From a virus: a stretch of DNA of 34,354 bases. The notes under the pieces were generated by a model that worked only from the letters and a program-made list of their open reading frames with translations, searched no databases and was not told the DNA's origin. Shown here one piece after another: positions 1 through 6,908 of the stretch; within the stretch, counting starts at the first letter, position 1, and each line of letters starts with the position of its first letter. The position numbers and the translations under genes were made by a program. The DNA is taken from the IMG/VR virus record IMGVR_UViG_3300032242_000977, positions 1-34,354 of that record. One strand, written 5' to 3'.

Positions 1-123
1 ACAAAAATTGGCTTTTGTTTCTAGTATTATCGCTCAGTAGTTAGCCGGATATAGCTCAAAAAACGGTTTTTTTGAGCTATAAATTGGCAATATGTTTCTA
101 AAAGTGCATTTTTTGATGTGCAT
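1..123. repeat. Terminal direct repeat, left copy
   Basis: These 123 bases are identical to 34232-34354. The simplest reading is that the contig is the linear form of a circular or terminally redundant molecule of 34231 unique bases, with an assembly overlap at the ends. The repeat contains two hairpins: ACAAAA/TTTTGT (1-6 with 13-18) and a 13-bp perfect stem at 51-80. Confidence 0.95.
51..80. repeat. Perfect 13-bp inverted repeat with 4-base loop
   Basis: ATAGCTCAAAAAA (51-63) is the exact reverse complement of TTTTTTGAGCTAT (68-80), with loop CGGT. The same hairpin is at 34282-34311 in the repeated end. The stem holds A6/T6 tracts, so it could act as a terminator of the terminase transcript or as a protein-binding cruciform. 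It is not followed by a separate T-run on the minus strand. Confidence 0.8.
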
Positions 124-373
124 TTTTGGAAAAATTCATGCAAATTGGAATTATAAATCTAAAATCTTGCAGTGCCTAAATTATAATAACGTGTCATAAA
201 AGTTACAATTCTATATGTTTTTGTAACATATAAGGGATATTAAATGTTACAAAGTGAAGGTAAAACTTGACAAAACTTGTCATAAAGTAAGGGTATTGCT
301 TTACGGATTGTCCCGTTTTTAATATAAAAAACTAGACAAAAATAGGCGCACTAAAATATAAATGGGCGCAAAG

Positions 374-392
374 TCAGTAGTAATACTACTGA
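374..392. repeat. 19-bp palindrome, operator-like
   Basis: TCAGTAGTA-A-TACTACTGA: 9-base arms around a single central base. Perfect symmetry of this length in a non-coding stretch suggests a dimeric regulator site. It resembles but does not match the AGTA-N10-TACT sites elsewhere, because its half-sites are spaced by 7 rather than 10. Confidence 0.6.
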
Positions 393-411
393 AAGTTTTC
401 TAATAGTAAAC

Positions 412-464
412 TGTTCACCTATATGAATTGTTCACAGCCGGTGAACGTTCACGTTTTCGTGAAC
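412..464. repeat. Cluster of GTTCAC/GTGAAC half-sites
   Basis: Five copies in 53 bases: TGTTCAC at 412-418 and 429-435, the 12-bp palindrome GTGAACGTTCAC at 441-452, and GTGAAC at 459-464. Bases 447-464 form GTTCACG-TTTT-CGTGAAC, a perfect 7-bp stem with a T4 loop. Arrays like this bind an initiator, a terminase small subunit or a repressor; the sequence alone does not say which. Confidence 0.7.
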
Positions 465-525
465 ATCGTATGCATTTGCGTATAATATCGAATAAATACG
501 GCTATTTATATTTAATTGCGTATAA

Positions 526-1713
526 CTATAAAATGGCATAATGTCCACTCATGCCGGCTGAGTCCCTATACTTATGCCATGCCAATGCCAAAGCACAAAC
601 ACAGTCATCATGCAATCCTGCCGGTGCTGAATACTTAACTCCTGTCCTGGTGAACTCAAACTCAAAGTTTTCAAGCTCATCCTTGATATTGCCTTCAGGA
701 AATGTAATCTTCCTTTGTTGGATAGCTGCTGCCAATCCCTCCATTATTTGTTGCTTAGAGTTTTGAGTGAACTTAAACAGCTCTACATCTCTAACCCTTG
801 CTACATCCTCACCAATAGGATCACCAACACCTGTGGAGTCAATGGCTATTTGTACTCTTGGTAAATCAAGTATTTCCTGAGTTGTCTGCTTCCAATCCTT
901 CTGAAATCTCCTGAAGTCACAAACTGAACCATTTCTATCTAGTCCAATGATGCAGGTATAGTCAGATGACTTCGCTAAGTCGATACCATAACATACGGCA
1001 GGAGCTGTTGAAATTGGATATGTACATTGGTTAATGTATGCGATGCCGAATGGGTTACTGCCATCTTCGGAAGGCTCAGCAAGATATAACTCCTTGAATA
1101 CTGATTCCGGCAGGTCTCGCTTTGCCTGTTCGATTTCTTCCAATGATAGCAGACCTTCGGCTGCTGCATCATACGCTGTGATCTTAAAATATTCAAAGTT
1201 TTGCTCATTCTGCTTTGCTCTTTGTGCTAATCTATAACCCCAATTCTTTTTTCCTTTTACGTTACCGATAAACTTACAATCCCCATTGGTAGCTGTTAGG
1301 GTAGAACGAAGTGCATACCAGGCTTCTTCCCTTGCTCTTGTGAACTCATCAAATACTGCTGCATAAACATCATCACCATACAAGTTGTCAGGCTTCTCAG
1401 CAGACTTAAACTGAATAATGCCTCCTGTTGGTAGCGTGAGCTTTAACTTGGTCTCATTTGCCTTAAAAAAGCCCTTATCACTTACCTGTGACTTCATACG
1501 ATTAAAAGCTATCTCAGCCTGAGCATATACAGGAGCTACCCACCAAACAGCCTGATTTTCTTTTAGTGCTAATGCTTGTTCAAATAACCAAATAATATGA
1601 CTTGCTGTCTTACCAACTTTGGTTGATGCTTCAGTAACGGTGAAACGAGCTGTACTATCTAAAATTTGTTTTTGATAGTTATAGATAAATGGTCTAGTGT
1701 AGTCTATTGTCAT
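526..1713 (-). CDS. terL: Terminase large subunit (packaging ATPase/nuclease)
   Basis: The motor that pumps phage DNA into proheads and cuts it. The N-terminal ATPase has a Walker A-like EASTKVGKT (about residues 28-36) and Walker B AAVFDE (about 118-123). The C-terminal RNase H-like nuclease shows the expected acidic positions: GIDLA (about 241), AIDSTG (about 288) and HDD (about 370). At 395 residues it is compact for the family. I chose ATG at 1713 because it follows the stop of a small upstream gene by one base; an in-frame ATG at 1734 would overlap that gene. The small subunit lies just upstream. The fold is certain; the packaging type (cos or pac) is not determined. Confidence 0.93.
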   Translation of the reverse strand: MTIDYTRPFIYNYQKQILDSTARFTVTEASTKVGKTASHIIWLFEQALALKENQAVWWVAPVYAQAEIAFNRMKSQVSDKGFFKANETKLKLTLPTGGIIQFKSAEKPDNLYGDDVYAAVFDEFTRAREEAWYALRSTLTATNGDCKFIGNVKGKKNWGYRLAQRAKQNEQNFEYFKITAYDAAAEGLLSLEEIEQAKRDLPESVFKELYLAEPSEDGSNPFGIAYINQCTYPISTAPAVCYGIDLAKSSDYTCIIGLDRNGSVCDFRRFQKDWKQTTQEILDLPRVQIAIDSTGVGDPIGEDVARVRDVELFKFTQNSKQQIMEGLAAAIQQRKITFPEGNIKDELENFEFEFTRTGVKYSAPAGLHDDCVCALALAWHKYRDSAGMSGHYAIL

Positions 1714-1714
1714 A

Positions 1715-1831
1715 TTAATCCATCCATTTACCATGTTTTCTTAAATGCCAAAACCTATGAGATAATACTGCGACTATTATACCCCAAAATGTTTCAGCTT
1801 CGTATGATCCTTCTTTTACTAATAGTTTCAT
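1715..1831 (-). CDS. Small hypothetical protein between terminase genes (38 aa)
   Basis: ATG at 1831 lies 3 bases after the small-terminase stop, and the TAA stop at 1715-1717 is one base before the chosen large-terminase ATG. The protein starts MKLLVKEGSY and has a hydrophobic middle (FWGIIVAVLS) and a basic, Trp/His-rich end. The tight fit between neighbours is the main evidence that it is translated. No function is recognised. Confidence 0.45.
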   Translation of the reverse strand: MKLLVKEGSYEAETFWGIIVAVLSHRFWHLRKHGKWMD

Positions 1832-1834
1832 AGT

Positions 1835-2203
1835 TTATTTTAAGTTTAAGGTTATCTTATATTCATTTGAGATATTAGCATCAACAGTTTCCTTCGGTTT
1901 ACCATAAACTCTTGTAAGCAATGTATCAAGGCTATAAAGGCTGCCATTTTTCATTGACTTAACCATTGCAGCAGCAACAGTCTTTTCTAGGATAGTAGCT
2001 CTTTTATCTGCATTAACCTTAGCCAATTCATCAGCAGTCATAGCCATTAGGTTTTGAATAGCATCATTAACTTCTGATAATTTATATCCATGATCTTTCA
2101 ACAGACTCACATACTTTCTAGGTCTGCCATTCGGATTCATGGTCTCACCCTTTGCAGGTCTCATCAAAGCTCCACCATGTTTTTGTATCTCTTTTTTTGC
2201 CAT
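1835..2203 (-). CDS. terS: Putative terminase small subunit
   Basis: A 122-residue, largely helical, basic protein directly upstream of the large terminase. After a short basic start it has the NPNGRPRKY motif seen in small-terminase-like phage proteins, then helices covering about residues 35-85 and a KNGSLYSLDTLLTRVYGKP segment. Small terminase subunits recognise the packaging site and pass DNA to the large subunit. The assignment rests on position, size and the GRPRKY motif. The recognition site may be in the repeat-rich region downstream at 4-525. Confidence 0.7.
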   Translation of the reverse strand: MAKKEIQKHGGALMRPAKGETMNPNGRPRKYVSLLKDHGYKLSEVNDAIQNLMAMTADELAKVNADKRATILEKTVAAAMVKSMKNGSLYSLDTLLTRVYGKPKETVDANISNEYKITLNLK

Positions 2204-2227
2204 AATATTCCGATGTAATTCCGATGT

Positions 2228-2578
2228 TTAATCAAGTTTGCTTTTAAAATGCTCACATATCTTCTCCATCTTTGCCAAATAATAAGTTGCAAAATCTTTG
2301 TATCCTTCGCTTGCCTGCTGATAGTTTATATAAAGGATGCCTCTTAAACGCTGTGAGGGGCTTTTTTGCCCTTCCATTTCAGTTTTGAGGTTATCTATCG
2401 TTTCAACTTCTTCAGCCTGAAATATCTCCTCTTTTATGGCTATATAGCAGAATTTCTGATTAAGATGGAATAAGGAAGCAAAGTTACTAGGTGATAGCTC
2501 CTGAGTTCCAAATGTCACCCTAACTGTTTTATCCTTCCTGGAGGCTAACCCTTCTATTTGTGCCGGCAGTAAAATCAT
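2228..2578 (-). CDS. Hypothetical phage protein upstream of terminase (116 aa)
   Basis: No family recognised. The N-terminal half looks like a small beta domain (VRVTFGTQELSPSNFASLF). The C-terminal half is helical, with QRLRGILYINYQQ and a final amphipathic helix. ATG at 2578 overlaps the stop of a 23-residue gene (ATGA), suggesting translational coupling. Position next to the terminase genes suggests a packaging or late role, but nothing in the sequence proves it. Confidence 0.75.
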   Translation of the reverse strand: MILLPAQIEGLASRKDKTVRVTFGTQELSPSNFASLFHLNQKFCYIAIKEEIFQAEEVETIDNLKTEMEGQKSPSQRLRGILYINYQQASEGYKDFATYYLAKMEKICEHFKSKLD

Positions 2579-2646
2579 TTATTTAAAAGTTTATAAAAAC
2601 CCCATTTAAGTAATTCCCAAAAAACGATAGTAAAAATTATTGTCAT
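2575..2646 (-). CDS. Tiny putative membrane peptide (23 aa)
   Basis: Starts at ATG 2646, right after the methyltransferase stop (2648), and its TGA overlaps the next ATG at 2578. The peptide is almost one hydrophobic helix, MTIIFTIVFWELLKWGFY, with a basic tail (KLLNK). It fills an otherwise empty gap exactly and has overlapping junctions, which favours real translation. A chance reading frame remains possible. Confidence 0.4.
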   Translation of the reverse strand: MTIIFTIVFWELLKWGFYKLLNK

Positions 2647-2647
2647 A

Positions 2648-3178
2648 TTATTTTAGTTTAAATAGTTTAGTCCATAAAGTAGGCGCACCAAACACATTTG
2701 CTAATGCATACCCTAACTTGTCAAAATAAGCTATCCATTCATCCTGACTCTTAATGTTAATATGCCCCCATTGCTCATCAAAATCAGTTTTATCAGATGT
2801 TGAACTAAATAGGATATATTTAGGTTTTATCTGCTTAAATAAATCATTTAACTCTTTGTCAGTCATGTGTTCTGCTACTTCAATAAATGCCATTAAATCA
2901 GTAGTAACAGGTTTATCAATAATTTTAATGTGTGGCACTTTCTCCTTCATATAGTTTCTATGTGCTTCAAATATCTCAAATGCCACTACTTCAAAACCGG
3001 CTTTATAAAATCCATCTGAGTAAACACCAACACCTGCACCATAATCTAATACTGTTTTAATATTTAAATCTTTGACTTGGTCAGCTGTAACGATGCCTAA
3101 TTGTTTAAATCCTTCGTTATCATAGCTGATGCCGTTTTCTATCTCTATTTTTAAAAATTCCTTATCTGTTAGTTTCAT
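2648..3178 (-). CDS. SAM-dependent class I methyltransferase
   Basis: A 176-residue Rossmann-fold methyltransferase. Motif I is VLDYGAGVGVYS (about residues 43-54), the acidic end of beta 2 is VVAFEIFEAHRNYM, and DLMAFIEVAEHM (about residues 95-106) matches the small-molecule or sugar methyltransferase pattern rather than the DPPY/NPPY of amino-DNA methylases. It is separated from the glycosyltransferase at 3682-4689 only by two small genes, so a glycan O-methylation role is plausible but inferred. It probably does not methylate DNA, as no target-recognition domain is present. Confidence 0.85.
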   Translation of the reverse strand: MKLTDKEFLKIEIENGISYDNEGFKQLGIVTADQVKDLNIKTVLDYGAGVGVYSDGFYKAGFEVVAFEIFEAHRNYMKEKVPHIKIIDKPVTTDLMAFIEVAEHMTDKELNDLFKQIKPKYILFSSTSDKTDFDEQWGHINIKSQDEWIAYFDKLGYALANVFGAPTLWTKLFKLK

Positions 3179-3181
3179 AGT

Positions 3182-3436
3182 TTATGCGTATTGTAATCTA
3201 GTTTTATGTATTTCTTTTAAGTATTCTAAAAACTGCTTTTTGTCACCCAAGTCTAAATGACATTTTCTGCACAATGCCATTAGGTTATCTATTCTGTCCT
3301 TCTCTTTCGTGCCACCCATACCCCTGCAATCAATATGGTGAATGTCCACAGCTTTGTTGCCACAGACTTCACATGGGATAAACTCATCAATAGTATAGTC
3401 AAAATGATTAAGATAGATTTTTGTGTGCTTTTGCAT
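3182..3436 (-). CDS. HNH endonuclease
   Basis: A compact HNH protein of 84 residues. It has zinc-binding CEVC (22-25) and CRKCH (56-60), the catalytic HHID (33-36) and an Asn at 51. Small HNH proteins near terminase genes often help the terminase cut or package DNA (the HK97 gp74 type), which fits this position a few genes before both terminase subunits. ATG at 3436 follows the purine-rich AAGAGAGCAA. A longer frame back to 3505 would overlap the upstream gene by 98 bases and adds no conserved sequence. A homing role is possible but less likely. Confidence 0.88.
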   Translation of the reverse strand: MQKHTKIYLNHFDYTIDEFIPCEVCGNKAVDIHHIDCRGMGGTKEKDRIDNLMALCRKCHLDLGDKKQFLEYLKEIHKTRLQYA

Positions 3437-3695
3437 TTGCTCTCTTAGGCTTTTCAATAGGGGTAGGATTTGATGCTTTCCAAACATCGTATTGATGAAA
3501 TACATATTTGACCATAGCTGCTACATCTGCTGAGCAATGCATACAACATAAATAACCAGGTGAAAACTCCTCTCTAGTAATCCTAAGCAATTCCTGCCTA
3601 GTCTCATTGGTTAGGTTTTGAATAAATCCGGCATTGACTAGGGTAGTGTATATTCCTCTATTCTCATCTAGGAACTTTGCATTATTTGCTTTCAT
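3408..3695 (-). CDS. Hypothetical Cys-rich phage protein (95 aa)
   Basis: A small soluble protein with a helical start, the segment PGYLCCMHCSADVAAMVKYV (about residues 46-65) and a basic Lys/Ala/Pro tail. The CCMHC cluster could bind metal, but too few ligands are visible to call a zinc finger. It overlaps the glycosyltransferase stop by 14 bases and the HNH start by 29, so the genes are co-transcribed. No function recognised. Confidence 0.75.
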   Translation of the reverse strand: MKANNAKFLDENRGIYTTLVNAGFIQNLTNETRQELLRITREEFSPGYLCCMHCSADVAAMVKYVFHQYDVWKASNPTPIEKPKRANAKAHKNLS

Positions 3696-4689
3696 ATAAT
3701 TCCTTTCTTTTTTTATTGATCTCTTTAAAATTGTAGTGCTTGTGGCAGTATTCCATCAAGTTTTTACCAACCATGTGTCTGAAGTAGTCTACATCTGCCA
3801 GGCTTTTGATATATCTGTACCAATCAGTTTGATTTTCTACATAAAGCAATACTTCTTCAGGGAATCCCAAATAGGGATGTACCTTAGAAACTACCACAGG
3901 ACAGCCGGCATAAGCAGCTTCTAATACTTTAAGATTGCTCTTAAATGAATTGAATCTATTTTCAACCAATGGAATAAGACAGATGTCAGCATTGTTGTAA
4001 ATCTGATAGTATTCTGTCGGCTTAGTACCTGGAAAGATTAAAGGATTTAACTTAAGCCCATTAGTAAAAGCTCCAAGCATTGCATCTGAATCAGTAAGGT
4101 TTCTTACATGACCTCCGAATACCATTTGAAGTTTATTCTTTAGGCTGCTATCACTATAAACCTTTTTGATTGGGTTTCTTAATATCTCCATGTCAGCCCT
4201 GTGGGTGATTGATCCTTGCCACATTACTCTCACCTTATCACTTGGCTGCTTATTTACCAAAAACTGCTCGAATCCTCCAGGTATTGCATTAGGTAGTATA
4301 TGAATATTATTATTGTAAACACTTGCATACTCAGCTAGTCTATCATGAGTAACTGTTACTAAATCTGCTTTAATTAAATTTTGAACTATAAGATTTGGGA
4401 TATTATTAAACTGCCAATTGTCATGTAGTATATGACCTGAGTTAAGCTCCCAATAATCATCTATATCAATTACTAACATAAATCCATATTTATCTCTCCA
4501 TTCAAAAATCTCTTTAGCTTCATTATAAAAAGCAAAACGATTTATAACAAGTACATCACATCCTTTTTCTAATTGCTCCTCAGTCAGCTTATTAGTGATA
4601 TGTACATCTCCTAACATATTCATTAAGGGAGTGTATACTCTGTGATAACAGCTACCTGAAGTTTGATTTACAATACCTATTATTCTCAT
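3682..4689 (-). CDS. Glycosyltransferase, GT-B fold (group 1 / GT4-like)
   Basis: A 335-residue glycosyltransferase that would move a sugar from a nucleotide-sugar donor. The C-terminal donor-binding half has the expected pattern: VRVMWQGS (start of the second Rossmann domain), YYQIYNNADICLIPL, then FKSNLKVLEAAYAGCPVVVS, where the E of the EAAYAGCPVV motif binds the donor. The N-terminal half contains LVIDIDDYWEL. ATG overlaps the upstream stop by 4 bases. The target could be host surface glycan (changing receptors after infection), phage virion protein or phage DNA. The neighbouring methyltransferase and lack of a DNA-base hydroxylase favour a glycan or protein target. This last point is inference. 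Confidence 0.9.
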   Translation of the reverse strand: MRIIGIVNQTSGSCYHRVYTPLMNMLGDVHITNKLTEEQLEKGCDVLVINRFAFYNEAKEIFEWRDKYGFMLVIDIDDYWELNSGHILHDNWQFNNIPNLIVQNLIKADLVTVTHDRLAEYASVYNNNIHILPNAIPGGFEQFLVNKQPSDKVRVMWQGSITHRADMEILRNPIKKVYSDSSLKNKLQMVFGGHVRNLTDSDAMLGAFTNGLKLNPLIFPGTKPTEYYQIYNNADICLIPLVENRFNSFKSNLKVLEAAYAGCPVVVSKVHPYLGFPEEVLLYVENQTDWYRYIKSLADVDYFRHMVGKNLMEYCHKHYNFKEINKKRKELYESK

Positions 4690-4916
4690 AATACTTCTAA
4701 TTCTTTTTTAACTTGTTCCCAATAAGTATCTTTTAATTCTACTTTGTAATTTTTTAATAATTGATTTTGATAATCTAATATTTTATCAACTGCTATTAAT
4801 GCTGATGCTCTACTTATTCCTTTAACCTTTGTCATGTTTAACTCATGACCTATCTCGCTTAGTATAGCAAGAGAGAATGATGCTATAAGTTTATCTGCTT
4901 GTTCTTTTGGTGTCAT
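4686..4916 (-). CDS. Small conserved phage protein (76 aa)
   Basis: An all-helical protein opening with MTPKEQADKLI and containing SRASALIAVDKILDYQNQLL. This layout is common in small accessory proteins of Bacteroidota phages, but no function is known to me. Its TGA overlaps the glycosyltransferase ATG (ATGA), so the two are probably translated together. Confidence 0.75.
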   Translation of the reverse strand: MTPKEQADKLIASFSLAILSEIGHELNMTKVKGISRASALIAVDKILDYQNQLLKNYKVELKDTYWEQVKKELEVL

Positions 4917-4922
4917 TGGTTA

Positions 4923-5171
4923 CTATTTAAATATGTTCCACCACTTTTTGTTTTTCAATTTCTTTAACTCATGTTCACACTCAGCGCATTGCTTTTCTAA
5001 CTTTTCGTATGAATTAACTAAATCAATATTTTCAGATACAATAGATTTTCTTATCTCTACTGAATCGGTAAATCGTTTCTTGTAGTAACTGCTCATTCTT
5101 TTGTAGTGATCTAATTCTTCCTTTGCATTTAGAAATTTCTTTTCTGATTTCTTTTTGGTTAAAGTGTTCAT
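4923..5171 (-). CDS. Coiled-coil protein (82 aa)
   Basis: A highly charged, Lys/Glu-rich coiled coil through most of its length, ending in KKWWNIFK, an aromatic amphipathic tail that could touch a membrane. No family recognised. It lies 6 bases from the next gene, in the same operon. Confidence 0.7.
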   Translation of the reverse strand: MNTLTKKKSEKKFLNAKEELDHYKRMSSYYKKRFTDSVEIRKSIVSENIDLVNSYEKLEKQCAECEHELKKLKNKKWWNIFK

Positions 5172-5183
5172 AGTTTATAAGGG

Positions 5184-5444
5184 TTAAAGTTTTCTAATTA
5201 GACCTGATAGTAATATTTGACTAACCATTGCAATACTCATCAAAGCAAATATTTCAAATATGTTGTGGTAATCAATGGTATCAATAAAAGTAAATCCAAG
5301 CATAAACCATCCTGATAAACACACAGCACAATTGAATGGCTTAAAGTTTAACTTCCTGTGAAATCTGTAAGGCATCTGAAGTATCTCTACCCAAACAAAT
5401 GCCATTGCAACTGATCCTAATATTTCAAATATTATCATTTCCAT
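5184..5444 (-). CDS. Small integral membrane protein (86 aa)
   Basis: Three hydrophobic segments are visible, at about residues 4-22, 44-57 and 63-80. Between the first two is the motif FNCAVCLSGW (about 38-47), a Cys-x-x-Cys-x-x-x-Trp pattern found in small phage membrane proteins of unknown role. It would sit in the host inner membrane. It starts inside the end of the sigma-like gene (10-base overlap). A superinfection-exclusion role is possible but not shown. Confidence 0.75.
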   Translation of the reverse strand: MEMIIFEILGSVAMAFVWVEILQMPYRFHRKLNFKPFNCAVCLSGWFMLGFTFIDTIDYHNIFEIFALMSIAMVSQILLSGLIRKL

Positions 5445-5923
5445 AAGTTGCTTTTAATTTCTATTTTAGCTTTCTTTACAGCATTATGAATAGACTTTAC
5501 AGGTATGTTTGTATGCTCACTAACTGCTCTATAAGTTCCATGCTCTGCATATAGCTCCAGGAGTTCCTTGTTATACCAATAAAGTTTGCTTACTTCCTTT
5601 TCACACTTTTCAATTAACTCATGGTTATTATCCTCATCAACTACATCCTCAAACACATCACAATGAACTTCTTTTGGTTTTTTATGTATTTGATAGAATC
5701 CACTTCTAACAGCAAAAACAGAATTAGTGATAAGTTTTACTAAATAAAATCTTAGCTTCTTTTCTTTGTGTAGGGTAATAATCATTTTATCTTTGCTCTC
5801 GCATAATATCTGAAATACATATTGCCTTAAATCATCTCTTAAATCCGATGGTTGTATCTTTAGGATAAGTTCTTCAACTTCCTTACTTTGATACAACTCT
5901 GTGATGATTTCATTTTTAGTCAT
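5435..5923 (-). CDS. Sigma-70-like RNA polymerase sigma factor
   Basis: A 162-residue protein laid out as a minimal two-region sigma factor. Residues about 22-75 resemble region 2 (DLRDDLRQYVFQILC, then YLVKLITNSVFAV). Residues about 115-160 resemble the region 4 helix-turn-helix (LLELYAEHGTYRAVSEHTN, then IPVKSIHNAVKKAKIEI). It would redirect host RNA polymerase to phage promoters. It sits late in the early region, where an activator of late transcription would be expected, and the repeated motif before four virion genes is a candidate target. The sigma-like fold is fairly clear; its promoter set is inference. Confidence 0.72.
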   Translation of the reverse strand: MTKNEIITELYQSKEVEELILKIQPSDLRDDLRQYVFQILCESKDKMIITLHKEKKLRFYLVKLITNSVFAVRSGFYQIHKKPKEVHCDVFEDVVDEDNNHELIEKCEKEVSKLYWYNKELLELYAEHGTYRAVSEHTNIPVKSIHNAVKKAKIEIKSNLWK

Positions 5924-6230
5924 TTTGCCACTCGCTTATTTTAACTTGTCCATTATCATCACTCGCTATTAAGCAATGACATCCTGATTGTTTTGCCTTG
6001 ATCATAAAATTTACCTGGTGTTCACTCATCTTATCATTTTTAGTCTTTACTTCACAATAAACTGCTATTGCTGTAAACTTGTGAAATCCAATAATATCAG
6101 GAATACCTTTTAAACCAATGAATGTTCTACCTCTAACAGCTAGGTTGTTATTTCGCCAAACAAAGCAGTTCCTTTCCTCCAGGATTCTTGTTGCTTCTTT
6201 GGTGATTTGACTAGCTGTTAACTCTTTCAT
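5916..6230 (-). CDS. VRR-NUC domain nuclease
   Basis: A stand-alone VRR-NUC endonuclease of 104 residues, the PD-(D/E)xK-like fold of phage Holliday-junction or flap nucleases. The core is GLKGIPDIIGF (39-49, Asp45 catalytic) followed by YCEVKTKNDKMSEHQ (58-72: the E-x-K at 60-62 and Gln72). Length is normal for the phage family. It probably resolves branched DNA during recombination or before packaging. A copy of the 18-bp AGTA-N10-TACT element is at 6259-6276, just upstream, so the gene may be repressible. Confidence 0.88.
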   Translation of the reverse strand: MKELTASQITKEATRILEERNCFVWRNNNLAVRGRTFIGLKGIPDIIGFHKFTAIAVYCEVKTKNDKMSEHQVNFMIKAKQSGCHCLIASDDNGQVKISEWQND

Positions 6231-6258
6231 TTACGCTAATATGTTTACTTATTTTTAA

Positions 6259-6276
6259 AGTACAAAATGTTTTACT
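6259..6276. promoter_or_regulatory. 18-bp operator-like element, copy B
   Basis: AGTACAAAATGTTTTACT, identical to 13191-13208. It matches its own reverse complement at 14 of 18 positions. It lies in the 48-base gap before the VRR-NUC gene. No clear TAnnTTTG box is visible beside this copy. Confidence 0.6.
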
Positions 6277-6278
6277 AT

Positions 6279-6908
6279 TTATTTTAAACTATTTTTGGTT
6301 GCTCCTATACTACCTGAAAATTTATCAAGTGCAGTCCTTAGTTGATCCTCTGCTGTTGTCCTGGTTTGATCACCCATTCCTTTGCGAGATAAATCAAACT
6401 CCTCTTTGATTCTTACAAATTCTTTATGCCTCATCTCCCTGTAATTTTCAAGCATCTCAAAGAAAGTAGGTATGTCCATACGGTCATAGACCTTTCCATA
6501 TTTGTATTTTACCATTCCATCTAAAAAAAGCATGATGTCCTCAAAAGCTAGATTATCCTCCTCAGCCGATTCTATCAGCATTAAAGACAGCTCAACAATT
6601 TGGTCACTATTCATACCAACTCTCAAATTAAAGTTTGCCATTGTCTTTGTAATGGCTATTGAGAGGACTGTAACCATCTTATCCATCCCATAAGTTTTAG
6701 CAAGACCAGGTAAACGATCACTTACAGGAATATGTTTGATAACCTCATAAGGAAGGGCTTCTCCTTTTTCCTTATACCTGCACATTTGATTGTACACTAC
6801 TCCTGTTTGATTCTTGATTAAACCGTTTAGTAAGGCTTTCGTGTAGCTGTTCGCTTGTGACTTTGTTGCTAGTTCTTGCTTGGTATGTTTTTGTATTTCC
6901 ATTCTCAT
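6279..6908 (-). CDS. Conserved Bacteroidota phage protein, DUF6633-like (209 aa)
   Basis: An all-helical protein. Its central block, about residues 75-160 (ending DIPTFFEMLENYREMRHKEF), resembles a domain common in Bacteroidota phages and conjugative elements that I recall as DUF6633; the name is from memory. Function unknown. It follows the initiator-like gene, so a replication-associated role is plausible. The start at 6908 overlaps the previous gene by 137 bases; an ATG at 6785 would reduce that to 14. I keep 6908 because the stretch before it (AATTAAAAAACA) is the A-rich leader usual in this phylum. Confidence 0.75.
   Translation of the reverse strand: MRMEIQKHTKQELATKSQANSYTKALLNGLIKNQTGVVYNQMCRYKEKGEALPYEVIKHIPVSDRLPGLAKTYGMDKMVTVLSIAITKTMANFNLRVGMNSDQIVELSLMLIESAEEDNLAFEDIMLFLDGMVKYKYGKVYDRMDIPTFFEMLENYREMRHKEFVRIKEEFDLSRKGMGDQTRTTAEDQLRTALDKFSGSIGATKNSLK

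Larger units (their letters stand above)
4..525. promoter_or_regulatory. Non-coding regulatory region between terminase and the tail operon
   Basis: About 520 bases without a convincing gene, between the end of the large terminase and the first virion gene of the next operon (start 34220, across the contig join). It is crowded with symmetric elements: a 13-bp stem at 51-80, GTTACAA/TTGTAAC copies near 200-250, TGACAA/TTGTCA near 269-283, a 19-bp palindrome at 374-392, a GTTCAC/GTGAAC cluster at 412-464, and TTGCGTATAA at 476-485 and 516-525. One Bacteroidota-type -7 box (TATTTTTG on the minus strand) is at 337-344, without a matching -33 box. It probably holds the promoter of the tail operon and perhaps a packaging or replication site; which is inference. 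Confidence 0.6.

Noticed and set aside
2648-3178. DNA methyltransferase of a restriction-modification system
   Set aside because: There is no DPPY/NPPY catalytic motif, no target-recognition domain and no paired restriction enzyme.
3182-3505. Longer start (3505) for the HNH gene
   Set aside because: The extra 23 residues overlap the upstream gene by 98 bases and carry no HNH feature; ATG 3436 has a purine-rich leader.
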